A DNA stretch of 64,000 bases from Legionella tucsonensis (GCF_001468035.1 NZ_LNZA01000012.1:112330-176329); one strand, 5' to 3'; counted from the stretch's first letter, positions 1 through 9,643 are shown. Notes: generated from the sequence alone by a model not told the origin. Translations and numbers: made by a program.

Positions 1-1
1 T

Positions 2-421
2 GATACCTTGAATTATAATTTTTATGCAAAAAGCACATCACTGATGGTTGAAGCTAAAGCAATTTACTCAAAATATGCTTTGAAACCTTATGCTTTAATC
101 GGTATTGGTCCAAGCTGGAATCGTTTTTATGCGTATCAAGAAAAGCCGACTGATCTTTTTTTAAGCGCTGCCCCTGCAGCACGTTTTAACAATCATACAA
201 AACAGACTTTTTCCTATGAATTAGGTACGGGTCTTGAATACCTGCTGTGGGATGATAAACAACATCATGTGCAATATTATGCGTCTGCAGGCTATCAATA
301 TTTTAATTTAGACCAAGGTACTTTAGGCCATTCTGCAGCACAAACTTCTAAGGATCGATTGACGGTTAAAAATCTTTATACACAAGGAATTATATTTACC
401 CTGGCGCTTTCTTTTGGTTAA
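2..421 (+). CDS. Outer-membrane beta-barrel protein, C-terminal part only
   Basis: The reading frame is open from the left edge, so the gene starts outside the window and only its last 139 codons are visible. The sequence alternates polar and hydrophobic/aromatic residues as beta-strands do, and ends in a short strand finishing LALSFG, as small outer-membrane barrels do. No lipobox or catalytic motif is visible. Legionella genomes carry many barrel proteins of this kind, but I cannot assign a specific function. The chitinase gene begins 9 bases downstream on the same strand, so the two may share a transcript. Confidence 0.6.
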   Translation, partial: DTLNYNFYAKSTSLMVEAKAIYSKYALKPYALIGIGPSWNRFYAYQEKPTDLFLSAAPAARFNNHTKQTFSYELGTGLEYLLWDDKQHHVQYYASAGYQYFNLDQGTLGHSAAQTSKDRLTVKNLYTQGIIFTLALSFG

Positions 422-430
422 CAAGGATGG

Positions 431-1708
431 ATGAAGATGAAAAAATATACAATGTGCAAGATGCTCAGTTTATGGTGGATGTTGTCTCTGACTGCTGCAC
501 AAGCGGCTTCTATAGTAGAAATTACACCAAGCAGCTCAAGCCCAATTGTCATTTCTCAAACCGGTTCTACTTATATTACTTATACCGCGAAAAATACCAC
601 GTCAAAAACACTGAGCGGCCTTACAATCAACCCTAATTATGGAGCAATAACAAATAATCTGAAAGTCTCTTTAAACAGCAATACCTGTGTCACTTTGGCT
701 GCGGGAGCTACCTGTTCCTTTATAGTCTCTCTACAAGGAATCAGCCACAGTGCTAGATTCACATTAATGCCCCGTATTTGCGCTTATAATCGGGCGGTGT
801 GCTCTGTACCTGTATTGCGTAATCGTATTAAAGTGACAGCAACAAAAGCACTTCCAAGTAGCCAATTTCCTCTTCCTTACGCCGGTACCTATTACCCAAT
901 TTATAATTCTGGTGCAGGACAATGGTTACCGCCAAATCAAGCCCCCACTCCTCCTTTTAAACGGGTTAGTGCTATTTTTGTAGCTTTTGCCCATACTTAT
1001 GCGCAGCAAAACGGTGCAATTTTTACTTACGAACGAGGCCAACCTCATGAACCTGCCCGTTTGGCCCTATTAGTGCAATCAGCGCGTGTTGGTAATCCGA
1101 ATATAAAAATTTTAATTTCGTTGGGATGGGGAAAAAATGATTGGAGCTACATTAATAATGACTATGTGAATCATGCCAATATTTTCGTACCCAGTGTGAT
1201 TCAGTTTATTCGCAACAATCATCTGGATGGTCTTGATATTGATGATGAAAGTATAGGTGATTCCAGCGGTTCCATTCCCCAGGCCCATTTCGATGGCGTG
1301 ATTGCTAATTTAAGGAATGCATTAAATTATGCATCACTTCAAGATGGCAAACCTTATTATCTCACCATTACTCCTGCTGGCAATAATGATGAACCCGGTG
1401 GCATTGAAGCAACACAAATAGATGTATTAAATGCTAAGATTTTTGATTTAATTAACATTCAAACTTATTTTGCTGATGGCAATTGGGGTAAGATTTTTTT
1501 TAATGCACTTATTACTATAGGCTATCCTAAAAAGCAAATTGCTAATGGGATTGACACCCAGGAAACAAACTGCGCTCCTGATTATCCACCATACATTGGT
1601 TTAGCAGGAATATTTAACTGGAATATGACAAAGGACAGTACGTGCAGCAATTATGCCAATACTATTACCATTGCCAATATGGTGGGGTATTATGGAGCGT
1701 CTTATTAA
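431..1708 (+). CDS. Secreted GH18 family chitinase
   Basis: A 425-aa exported protein. Residues 1-26 form a signal peptide ending around QAA. Residues about 27-130 are a beta-rich N-terminal domain with several cysteines, and about 140-425 are a GH18 TIM barrel. The catalytic motif DxxDxDxE is present as DGLDIDDE at residues 266-273, with E273 the expected acid/base. The upstream SILISLGWG-type strand also fits the family. GH18 enzymes cleave chitin beta-1,4 bonds by substrate-assisted catalysis. In Legionella such proteins are typically type II secreted, but that is inferred here. An AAGGA ribosome site at 423-427 supports the ATG at 431 (437 is possible). An endo-N-acetylglucosaminidase role cannot be excluded. 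Confidence 0.85.
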   Translation: MKMKKYTMCKMLSLWWMLSLTAAQAASIVEITPSSSSPIVISQTGSTYITYTAKNTTSKTLSGLTINPNYGAITNNLKVSLNSNTCVTLAAGATCSFIVSLQGISHSARFTLMPRICAYNRAVCSVPVLRNRIKVTATKALPSSQFPLPYAGTYYPIYNSGAGQWLPPNQAPTPPFKRVSAIFVAFAHTYAQQNGAIFTYERGQPHEPARLALLVQSARVGNPNIKILISLGWGKNDWSYINNDYVNHANIFVPSVIQFIRNNHLDGLDIDDESIGDSSGSIPQAHFDGVIANLRNALNYASLQDGKPYYLTITPAGNNDEPGGIEATQIDVLNAKIFDLINIQTYFADGNWGKIFFNALITIGYPKKQIANGIDTQETNCAPDYPPYIGLAGIFNWNMTKDSTCSNYANTITIANMVGYYGASY

Positions 1709-2165
1709 GGAGGTTTTTTAGCTGTCTTGTTTGAAGAATGAGTTATCACCTGCACAGAAAGAGCCGCCTTCGTGTAAGATAGATGATTTCTGTGCGAGTA
1801 AGCGAAATTGTTGCAGATAAAGAAAGGAGCGTGCCCTCCTATTTTTATCTAGTATCTTTTGTCTTGAGGCTAAAACTTATATCGTCTCAAGCATGAAAAA
1901 ACTGATTGTAATCCATGAAAAAATAGAATAAAAATTAGCTTAATGCTTTGTACAATTTATTGCACTGTGAAAATGAATCAAGATGCAGTACAAAGAGGAT
2001 TGAACCCTTATCTCATCACAAACCTTCATAAACTATGGACTGTTACATGCTGATAGGGACAGTTTTGGTGTAATTTTTTTCGATTCGATTTAAATGATAG
2101 CGTATTGTCGATTTCTTGAGCTAAAAATTGCATAAAAATATATTGAGAAAGGGATTAAATATTTT
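1709..2165. other. 457-base gap between chitinase and beta-lactamase
   Basis: I see no coding region. The gap holds three inverted repeats: GCACAGAAA at 1752-1760 with its complement at 1787-1795; AGGAG at 1825-1829 with CTCCT at 1836-1840, followed by a T run; and CTTTGTAC at 1946-1953 with GTACAAAG at 1988-1995. The second is a candidate terminator. The others have no assigned role. Confidence 0.5.
1825..1846 (+). terminator. Candidate Rho-independent terminator
   Basis: The 5-bp stem AGGAG/CTCCT with a 6-base loop is followed by ATTTTT. It lies 117 bases after the chitinase stop. The stem is short, so confidence is modest. Confidence 0.4.
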
Positions 2166-3239
2166 ATGAAAATAAAATTACTGGCGCAGCGTGCTCATAT
2201 TTTAGGGAAAAAAAGTACTTTACTGTGTTGGCTTTTTAGTATTGTATTTTCAGTGAGTGGTTTTGCGAGTCAGAATGCTACAGAGTTGATTAAAAAAATA
2301 AAAGATATTGAACAAAAATCGAATACGGTGATAGGGCTTGCTGCTATTTATATAGAGAAAAATAAGGTAATCGCGCATAACAGTAACCAACGTTTTTTCA
2401 TGGCAAGTACCATCAAATTGCCCATTGCGATGGCTTTTTTGCATCGTGTTGATGAGAAAAAAGACTCATTGAATCGCATGATAAGAATGGATTCACGGAA
2501 TTCGGTTCCTGGATCCGGAGCTTTGCATTATTTATTTGAAAAGAAAAAACTGAATATTTCTTTAGAACAAATACTGATGCATACACTCAAAAATAGCGAT
2601 AATAGTGCAAGTGATGCACTATTGCAGGCGGTAAATGGTCCTCAATATGTAGCAAAATGGATGAATGCATTAGGATTCAAAAATATTTTCATTAATCGAT
2701 CCATTATGGAAATGTTTATTGATACAAATCATGTGGATCGTTCCTTTTTAAAAAAACGCCAACCAGTGCATTCCTGGCAAAAAATATCGAATCGTGTTCC
2801 CCTTAAAGAGAAACAACAAGCCTGGAAGCGCTTTGAAAAAGACATACGCGACACTACGACACCGGATGATATGGCAAAACTGCTCGTAAAATTATACAAA
2901 AAACAAGTACTGTCAGAATCAAGTACTGACCTTCTTATGAAAATTATGGAACAATGCCGCACGGGTCGCAGCAGAATAAAAGGATTATTGCCTGCCAATG
3001 TGAAAGTGGCGCATAAAACAGGAACCTGGTCAATCTATGAACCAGACTATTTAAGATATCCTGGCTCTAAAAAACTATATCGTTTTGTTAGCGATGTTGG
3101 GATTATTACCTTGCCTCATAATAAAGGACATATTGCGATTGCAGTATATGTGAAATCAAAATCAGCCAGTGATTATCCACGCAGTCGCGCTATAGCCCTT
3201 GCTAGTCGTGCTATTTATGATCATTTTATGAAATTCTAA
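2166..3239 (+). CDS. Class A-type serine beta-lactamase
   Basis: A 357-aa protein. The N-terminus carries a signal (about residues 1-35), so the product is periplasmic. The three serine beta-lactamase motifs are in order and correctly spaced: STIK at 81-84 (nucleophile S81), SDN at 144-146, and KTG at 284-286. The class A landmark DTTTP is at 229-233. The omega-loop segment before it (about 185-228) is long and Lys/Trp-rich, and I cannot find the usual ExxLN motif with the deacylating glutamate. At 357 aa it is longer than the usual ~290. It may be a divergent (A2-like) enzyme or a penicillin-binding relative. The gene is monocistronic, with an AGAAAGGGA ribosome site upstream. Confidence 0.82.
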   Translation: MKIKLLAQRAHILGKKSTLLCWLFSIVFSVSGFASQNATELIKKIKDIEQKSNTVIGLAAIYIEKNKVIAHNSNQRFFMASTIKLPIAMAFLHRVDEKKDSLNRMIRMDSRNSVPGSGALHYLFEKKKLNISLEQILMHTLKNSDNSASDALLQAVNGPQYVAKWMNALGFKNIFINRSIMEMFIDTNHVDRSFLKKRQPVHSWQKISNRVPLKEKQQAWKRFEKDIRDTTTPDDMAKLLVKLYKKQVLSESSTDLLMKIMEQCRTGRSRIKGLLPANVKVAHKTGTWSIYEPDYLRYPGSKKLYRFVSDVGIITLPHNKGHIAIAVYVKSKSASDYPRSRAIALASRAIYDHFMKF

Positions 3240-3310
3240 TTAACCTATCAAAAAGTAAACTATGACAGCGAGATGGAACTTGAAAGAGAGGGGTGTTTGT
3301 TAACCCCGGT

Positions 3311-3338
3311 TACGTGTTGCTGCGCACAGCAACACGTA
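3311..3338. terminator. 12-bp perfect hairpin after beta-lactamase gene
   Basis: TACGTGTTGCTG at 3311-3322 and its exact complement at 3327-3338 flank a 4-base loop. This is a very stable hairpin 72 bases after the beta-lactamase stop. It lacks a convincing T tract, so it may be a terminator, an mRNA-stabilising element or a repeat unit. Confidence 0.45.
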
Positions 3339-3420
3339 TGTTCTCAAAAAATATTAGGAAAGCTTTTCTATTTCGTATACTCTGTTCATAAAAATAAACT
3401 TTAATAACAAGGAGGTTTTG

Positions 3421-4323
3421 ATGCGCCGTTGTTCGACTTTGATTATGAATGGACTTATCTATTTTTTCATGAGTTTTGGTTTATATGCTCAGTTACCCTG
3501 CGATTATCAGGATTTATCTGCTGCTGAAAAGCAAGATTTATTATGGAATGAAATTACTTTAAGCAATGCAGAAGAGTCTTTGCCTCCGCTGACTGGCAAC
3601 AGTTATAATGAAGTACTTGAAAAAGTAAAAGGATTGTTTAACTTAAAACCTACATTTGATCATGCCAGTGATGAAATACCAGAAGGTCGAGTAAAAATTA
3701 TTCATGCTAATGGTTCAGTAGGAAAAATTGCTTTAATCCCTGCAGCAGGCCATCCTTTTACCGGTATTTACCAGTCCGGCGGAATTGGTCTAGCACGTCT
3801 TTCTTTGGCGATTCCTCCTGCTGACGACAATTATATTCCTGGTTTGGCAGTTAAAATTTTAGTCTCCAAGCATCCATCTTTAAATCTGCACATAATGAAT
3901 TTACTTGAGGGACAAAAAGAGAATTGGAATTATTTTGCAAAAGATTTTTCAAATCAAATCCCTCATCCTACAAGTTGGACGCTGACTGCAATTGAGAAAA
4001 TATTTGAATTCACTCGAGATCCCGCGAATAATCTGCCTCTGTGGCATTTAGCTGCTTGGACGAGTGAGGGTAGATTCAAAGGTATTCCAATATTTCCTGA
4101 GCGAATCTATTTCAGACCGACTGATTTAGTCAAAGACTTGATTCCAGAAAATTCACGTGAAGATTTTAGAGTTTCCTTTTTACAAGTACCTATGGGACCC
4201 CTCTATGAAATATATGGAGAATACCAAGGCTCAGAATATCATATAGGGACATTAATGCTGGAAAGTCCTTTATTAGCCTCAAATTATGGTGATAAGAAAT
4301 TATTTTTTCAACATCAACGATAA
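3421..4323 (+). CDS. Exported catalase-like (heme catalase fold) protein
   Basis: A 300-aa protein with a signal peptide (residues 1-23). Residues about 88-165 resemble the first half of heme catalases: an IIHANG segment with H95 where catalases have the distal His, then a GLARLSLA segment like catalase VRFST, then PGLAVKIL like GFAVKF. I do not see the proximal RxxxY heme ligand motif in the C-terminal half, and the protein is much shorter than a catalase. It may be a small catalase-superfamily peroxidase or an inactive relative. AAGGAGG at 3409-3415 selects the ATG at 3421. No operon partner is evident. Confidence 0.55.
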   Translation: MRRCSTLIMNGLIYFFMSFGLYAQLPCDYQDLSAAEKQDLLWNEITLSNAEESLPPLTGNSYNEVLEKVKGLFNLKPTFDHASDEIPEGRVKIIHANGSVGKIALIPAAGHPFTGIYQSGGIGLARLSLAIPPADDNYIPGLAVKILVSKHPSLNLHIMNLLEGQKENWNYFAKDFSNQIPHPTSWTLTAIEKIFEFTRDPANNLPLWHLAAWTSEGRFKGIPIFPERIYFRPTDLVKDLIPENSREDFRVSFLQVPMGPLYEIYGEYQGSEYHIGTLMLESPLLASNYGDKKLFFQHQR

Positions 4324-4354
4324 GTACTGCTAACAGACTAACTAACTACCTTAG

Positions 4355-4382
4355 GCCTGGGCTTTGCTTCGTTTTCCCAGGC
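4355..4382. terminator. Hairpin between convergent genes
   Basis: GCCTGGG at 4355-4361 pairs with CCCAGGC at 4376-4382 across a 14-base loop. It sits between the catalase-like gene and the oppositely directed phosphatase gene, as a shared terminator would. Confidence 0.4.
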
Positions 4383-4407
4383 TGCGACCTTATTGTTCAT
4401 AGGTTTT

Positions 4408-6027
4408 TTAGCTGGTTAAACTTAAAGAAGAAAAAAATATTATTTTGTCTTCTTGTTTCTCTGACGCGACGATCCATTCTCTTGGACTCGGGTTGGTTGC
4501 CGGCGATTTTAACTCAATAAATGGCGTTGGGTGATGTTCGACAGGTTTTCCCAGCAGGCCTAATTTTTTTATGCTGCCATTGAGTTCATTATTTAGGGAA
4601 ACTTTAAGAGGCTCCAGTTTCTTTTGTTCATTGAGTTCTAAGCGATGTTCATCTGAATTTAGAACTTTATATCTTAAAACATGGCGAAGATAGAATTCTG
4701 ATGGTGTTTTATCTACAATTTTATTGCGATTTTCAATAATATAACGAAATGCCTGTTCGATTTGTTGATCTTCAGTTTTTCGTGGATCCTTACCGCAAAG
4801 AGTATCTAGGTTATAAATATGAGCTAGGGCACTCTGAAATCCATCATGTCCATGGACATAATTAATAGTGTATCCATTGTGCGTAGCTGGTCTCGCGGTT
4901 TCAGTTTCTTTCGTTTCATCCCAGCGATTCCAGAAAAAATAAATTAAAGGCCATGCCGCTCTTTCCTGTGCTGACATATTGGTTTTGTCGTGAATCGCAT
5001 CAGTATGAAAGAGTGAATGAATGGTATTGCTCTCAACATAGGATTGAAATTGGTGATTCATTTGATCAATCGTTATTGCTAAGGCTTCACTCGTGGAGTC
5101 ATCATAGTTCACCCCAAGACTTTTGGCCATCAACTGTAGAGCGTCAAAGCGGATGGGAGCATGACTAAATAACGTGACTCCCTTTGCGCTTATTGTGTAA
5201 TCCAGGATCTTTAAAGTAGGTTTATAGCTTTCATTAACTAAATGGATTAACTCTGAATGAGGAATAATTTCTTGAGCAAGTAAAAGCTTAAGCCCAAAAA
5301 ACGAAGGGGTTTGAAAATCACCGATATAACCTGGGGGCGCAAATGGATGTCCTGCTATCAGTTGCTCATATGCGTAAATAAATTCACTACCGTGGTTAGA
5401 AACAAGAATGGTTAATGGGCAATGATTTCGATGAAGCAAATTAAGAATTCTTAATGTGAAATAATCACAGTTTCCACGATCAGCAATTTCATCACCTAAA
5501 AGACGAACTATTGTTTGATTGTCACAGACTCTCAATTGAGCCATGAAGTGATTAAATTGGGCAATACAGTCAACCAACTTATTTTGGGGGGCGCTTAGTT
5601 TTTGTTTTAATTTTCTCTGTTCTTCTTCAGCTGCATGTAATTTTTCCAGTGTTTGTTGCCGCAATTGGGCCAAAGTCTGATATTGTTGTGTTTCTTTATT
5701 TGTTTCAATTAATTGTTTATCCAGATTTGCAATTCGTTCTTTTGCATTGTCGATTTTTACTTGGGTAAATTGTAAAAGAACACGGTTTTCCAGATATTCT
5801 TGAAGAATCTCACCATACTGCTCATAAAGTGTCACAAATTGTTGATAAGCTTCTTCAGTATTTTTAACTTCATCTTTAAATTGAATAATTTGATGGCGAA
5901 AGAGGAAGTGGATGAGTTTGATTGGGTTGCCATGTAAATCACCGAGGGTGATCGAACCTAAATTGTGCTCGAATTCACTTGGATACTTATAAATATCAAC
6001 ATTTTTATTTATAAGATGGTTGGTCAT
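4408..6027 (-). CDS. Wip-type PPP-family phosphatase, candidate Dot/Icm effector
   Basis: A 539-aa protein without a signal peptide. PPP phosphatase motifs are split: GDLHGN at 29-34, then GDEIADRG at 178-185 (GDxxDRG), then NHG at 211-213 in place of GNHE, and an HGHDG segment near 395. Residues about 55-148 form a long Gln/Glu/Lys-rich coiled coil inserted between the first two motifs. This arrangement is that of the Legionella effectors WipA/WipB, metal-dependent phosphatases; WipA is reported to act on phosphotyrosine. The C-terminus contains EKQEDK followed by small and hydrophobic residues, as Dot/Icm signals do. Secretion is inferred. The gene is monocistronic and convergent with the preceding gene. 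Confidence 0.75.
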   Translation of the reverse strand: MTNHLINKNVDIYKYPSEFEHNLGSITLGDLHGNPIKLIHFLFRHQIIQFKDEVKNTEEAYQQFVTLYEQYGEILQEYLENRVLLQFTQVKIDNAKERIANLDKQLIETNKETQQYQTLAQLRQQTLEKLHAAEEEQRKLKQKLSAPQNKLVDCIAQFNHFMAQLRVCDNQTIVRLLGDEIADRGNCDYFTLRILNLLHRNHCPLTILVSNHGSEFIYAYEQLIAGHPFAPPGYIGDFQTPSFFGLKLLLAQEIIPHSELIHLVNESYKPTLKILDYTISAKGVTLFSHAPIRFDALQLMAKSLGVNYDDSTSEALAITIDQMNHQFQSYVESNTIHSLFHTDAIHDKTNMSAQERAAWPLIYFFWNRWDETKETETARPATHNGYTINYVHGHDGFQSALAHIYNLDTLCGKDPRKTEDQQIEQAFRYIIENRNKIVDKTPSEFYLRHVLRYKVLNSDEHRLELNEQKKLEPLKVSLNNELNGSIKKLGLLGKPVEHHPTPFIELKSPATNPSPREWIVASEKQEDKIIFFSSLSLTS

Positions 6028-6174
6028 CCATTAACCCAGATAAGACGATTTTTCTTTAGAAGAACATAATGGATCTGACTCCAAATATCAAATAAAAAGA
6101 ATTTGTATGAGTTTCTGAAAATTAGAGGTTATGAATCGGACTGTGAGTAAAACGGAATCAAATAAAATGAATGA

Positions 6175-6882
<708 letters not shown>

Positions 6883-6914
6883 CTTGACGCGGTGATTAAG
6901 AATTTTAAAACATA

Positions 6915-6926
6915 ATAACGCGTTAT
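6915..6926. repeat. 12-bp perfect palindrome ATAACGCGTTAT
   Basis: A self-complementary 12-mer just after the truncated end of the ada pseudogene. It may mark the deletion junction or be a protein site; nothing further can be said. Confidence 0.35.
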
Positions 6927-7049
6927 AGAAATCAATAATTGGTTCATGTCTTTCATTTAAGATACTTCAGTACACTGCAGTGCGTTAATAATGAGCGGAT
7001 AAGGATTGTTAGTGGATATATTGTGTTTCCTCAATAAAAATAACGCTTC

Positions 7050-7901
7050 TTACTCATTCATTGTTGCAGAATTCAGCTTGATTATAAAATCACCAAAACA
7101 ATGCTGAACTTGGTTAAGGGCCATTAACCAAGGCACGTGGCCTGCTTGAGCAATGATCTTATTTATAATATTTTTCCTTTGGAACTCTTTATTTTCCAGG
7201 AAGATTTTGGGTGGACAAATAAAATCATGTTCGCTGGCAATGGTCATTGTGGGTATTAATTCGGGAAACCATTTGCAGGAATAATCCGGGTAAAAATGTT
7301 CAATGGCATAATAATAAGCTGTATTATTAAAAGCGAAAAGGGGAATGATTTTTTCCCCTTCCTTCAATTCATCGGCAGTGAAACAATAATATTTATAAGT
7401 GTTCCAAAATTCTTTGTATGTTTCATTTGAAGGTGTTAAATGGTATTGAGCAGCTGCAGGAATCAAATCAGGTAAATGATGTTGCTGTTGCATGGCGCTT
7501 ACATGTTCGAAAAAACTGTTTTTGGTCGTGGTATTCATTAATACCAGTCCTGTTAAAGAGTCTTTTAATTCGGGCAAATTTAACGCAAACATTCCTGAAA
7601 AACTGTGGGTAACTAATACCGGTTTGGAAAAGGACTTTAACAAATCAATTAATCCTTCTTGCCAATATTTGATGTTCAGTTCACCCTGGGTATTGGTCCC
7701 ATCTTGAGGAAAGTCTAAAAGAAAAATTGATCCAAGAAAATGCAATTTGTTACATAAATCAGTAAGGTACTCCGATCCCAATCCTGGACCACCGGGCAAA
7801 AATAACCAGGAAAATCCATGACCTTCAGTGAGTTGTTTTATCCTATAACCATATTTAGTGTATTTCATGTGGTGTACCACTTTGTAGCAGGTATTTATCA
7901 T
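7050..7901 (-). CDS. Alpha/beta hydrolase (proline iminopeptidase-like)
   Basis: A 283-aa cytoplasmic protein. An oxyanion-hole LPGGPG motif near residue 36 and a nucleophile elbow THSFSG near residue 100 (the first elbow Gly is Thr) mark an alpha/beta hydrolase. The probable triad is completed by Asp in SEHDF near 228 and His in AGHVPW near 258. The GGPG motif is typical of the prolyl aminopeptidase branch and of ester hydrolases near it. The substrate cannot be predicted. An alternative start at Met12 (position 7868) places the motif at a more usual distance from the N-terminus. Neither start has a clear ribosome site. The gene stands alone, convergent with the ada remnant. Confidence 0.75.
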   Translation of the reverse strand: MINTCYKVVHHMKYTKYGYRIKQLTEGHGFSWLFLPGGPGLGSEYLTDLCNKLHFLGSIFLLDFPQDGTNTQGELNIKYWQEGLIDLLKSFSKPVLVTHSFSGMFALNLPELKDSLTGLVLMNTTTKNSFFEHVSAMQQQHHLPDLIPAAAQYHLTPSNETYKEFWNTYKYYCFTADELKEGEKIIPLFAFNNTAYYYAIEHFYPDYSCKWFPELIPTMTIASEHDFICPPKIFLENKEFQRKNIINKIIAQAGHVPWLMALNQVQHCFGDFIIKLNSATMNE

Positions 7902-8012
7902 AGCATATCGATTAGTTGAATTAATGCGGCATTAACATTTATAGTTGAATAGGTACGCTTTCATTAACTCGAAATAAAGATGAAGCTGAACTATTGAAAC
8001 AGGGAGTATATT

Positions 8013-8471
8013 GTGAAAAAAACATATCATAGTATTTTCTTATGTCTTTTTTTAATTTCGGGTGAGGTACATGCAAATGCAACTTATCTTAGCTACAGTG
8101 GCAAATGTCAATTCACGCTTACTCGAGAGAGATATGCTTATTGTTTGGAAAAAGAGATGGTTTTTTATGATAGAGAATTTCGTCAGCTTTATAGTAATTT
8201 AACGCCTGATGTATCACTACTTGCAACGGAAGCATTAGCAACTCAGATCATCGAACCTAATTGTGATGCTATAGCAATGAAAATTGGTGCGGGTTTGGAA
8301 TATCATATTGCGTTTCGGACCTGTATGATTCATATCACCAAAGAAAAAATTGCATGCATCAAAAGACTCATTCCCTGTCAAATATGCTGGGGAAGAAAAT
8401 GGGTTAATTCACTAAAAAAACCTTATCTATTCTTAGAGAATGTTTCGATCCATGTATCAGATCCCACGTAA
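8013..8471 (+). CDS. Small exported Cys-containing protein, unknown
   Basis: A 152-aa protein starting at GTG with a CAGGGAG ribosome site 6 bases upstream. The signal peptide ends around HANA (residue 22). The mature part has Cys residues in the pattern KCQF...YAYCLEKEMVFYDREFRQLYSNL, loosely like the LprI/DUF1311 lysozyme-inhibitor-type domain, followed by further Cys pairs near the C-terminus. The resemblance is weak and I do not claim a function. Its end faces the next gene across a shared hairpin. Confidence 0.6.
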   Translation: MKKTYHSIFLCLFLISGEVHANATYLSYSGKCQFTLTRERYAYCLEKEMVFYDREFRQLYSNLTPDVSLLATEALATQIIEPNCDAIAMKIGAGLEYHIAFRTCMIHITKEKIACIKRLIPCQICWGRKWVNSLKKPYLFLENVSIHVSDPT

Positions 8472-8520
8472 TTGAATGAATGTGTGGTTGAGAACTTTTC
8501 AATTGGGATAGGGAACAAAC

Positions 8521-8544
8521 CCCTCTCTCATGAGTAGGAGAGGG
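8521..8544. terminator. Shared terminator hairpin, convergent genes
   Basis: CCCTCTC at 8521-8527 and GAGAGGG at 8538-8544 form a perfect 7-bp stem with a 10-base loop, followed by AAATTTTA on the plus strand. It lies between two convergent genes. Confidence 0.6.
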
Positions 8545-8554
8545 CAAATTTTAC

Positions 8555-9100
8555 TTAATTTGTTGATGAAGGTTTGGATGCGACGGCACTGTCAGCGCAC
8601 ACATCAGCAACACCATCAATTTCGTTATAATATTGTTTATCGGTCATATCATTTGACTTTTTAAGCAGCTCGACTAATTTAGGTTTAGCGCATTCGCAAT
8701 AGGCAGTAATTAATTTTTTATCTTCGTCAGTTGGTTTGGGCAGAACAAGATCCCATCGGTCCTGACAATAATCAGCAACATCACTATCTTTTGCTTTGCT
8801 TAAGCCGATGTCATCTTCTATAGAATCCATTGTGTCATGAAGCAATGTTCTTGACATACATACCTTAACTGCTTTTTGAACGGCTGCTTCATTATCTAAC
8901 GATTGTTTTGCAGCACAACCACAATATTTTTCGCCAAAATTTTTAAAATCTACTTTGTCTTTTGCTTCATCTGCTTTTTTCATCCAGGCTTCGGTACAAC
9001 GAGTTTGAAAGTCTCCCTCTGCAAAATCTGCATTAACTGATAAGGAAAACAGCATTGTAAGAGCAAAAATACTGACGCTCTTTAAAAAAAACCAATTCAT
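8555..9100 (-). CDS. Periplasmic Cys-rich protein with an internal duplication
   Basis: A 181-aa protein with a signal peptide ending near VNA (24). The mature protein seems to contain two related units: C35...C60-G-C62...C81 and C112...C135-E-C137...C168. Each has a Tyr/Ala-Cys-x-Cys-Ala core (YCGCA, YCECA) and charged helices between. Eight cysteines suggest disulfides or metal binding in the periplasm. I know of no characterised family. AAGGAG immediately upstream supports the start. Because of the duplicated CxC units, a disulfide-linked helical hairpin is a reasonable structural guess. Confidence 0.7.
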   Translation of the reverse strand: MNWFFLKSVSIFALTMLFSLSVNADFAEGDFQTRCTEAWMKKADEAKDKVDFKNFGEKYCGCAAKQSLDNEAAVQKAVKVCMSRTLLHDTMDSIEDDIGLSKAKDSDVADYCQDRWDLVLPKPTDEDKKLITAYCECAKPKLVELLKKSNDMTDKQYYNEIDGVADVCADSAVASKPSSTN

Positions 9101-9169
9101 AATATGTCACTCCTTTGAATGTTTTGCAGGTAAGTTATAACTTTTTAAAAATTTAGTTTTTATCTCATT

Positions 9170-9535
9170 CTAGTAACATAGTGCTTTTACAGCATGTGTT
9201 CCTAAATCGGTAACCTGAGCTTTAGTTCCAGGATCGGCCACTACGGGAATTTGTTGCATGTTGGTTAAAGTCCAGACTAAATAGTCACCTTGTTTAAAGG
9301 TAGTGCCATTGAATTTTCCCTTTCCACTAACTATCTGAATTGAAATTGAGTTTTTTGCGCTTGAAACGGCGTGTACTTCACATAACATAGAGATGATTTG
9401 TTTATTTGTATTCGCTAAAATAACAGGTTTATTGGGATCCAGATTAATTTCAATCGGAGCAAATTCTGAAGCAAAAACAGGCGCACTGATCGAAGCCAGG
9501 AAGTAAAAAAATAATTTATTGATGGGTTGATACAT
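9170..9535 (-). CDS. Small periplasmic protein, unknown
   Basis: A 121-aa protein with a signal peptide ending at VFA (22). The mature part is beta-rich, with one Cys mid-protein (C52) and one near the C-terminus (C120) that could pair. AAGGAAA lies just upstream of the ATG. It is encoded upstream of, and in the same direction as, the 8555-9100 gene (69 bases apart), so the two could be cotranscribed. No family recognised. Confidence 0.65.
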   Translation of the reverse strand: MYQPINKLFFYFLASISAPVFASEFAPIEINLDPNKPVILANTNKQIISMLCEVHAVSSAKNSISIQIVSGKGKFNGTTFKQGDYLVWTLTNMQQIPVVADPGTKAQVTDLGTHAVKALCY

Positions 9536-9643
9536 AATTTTCCTTATTATTTATTTTCATTATGAATGAATCAATGATGTTTGAAAAGTTAGAAATCCCA
9601 TGTTAAATTTTCGAGTGAAAATTTTGGATCAAATTTATAAAGA

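Noticed and set aside
1946-1995. CTTTGTAC/GTACAAAG inverted repeat as an insertion-sequence remnant
   Set aside because: No target duplication or transposase frame nearby; it is noted as a repeat only.
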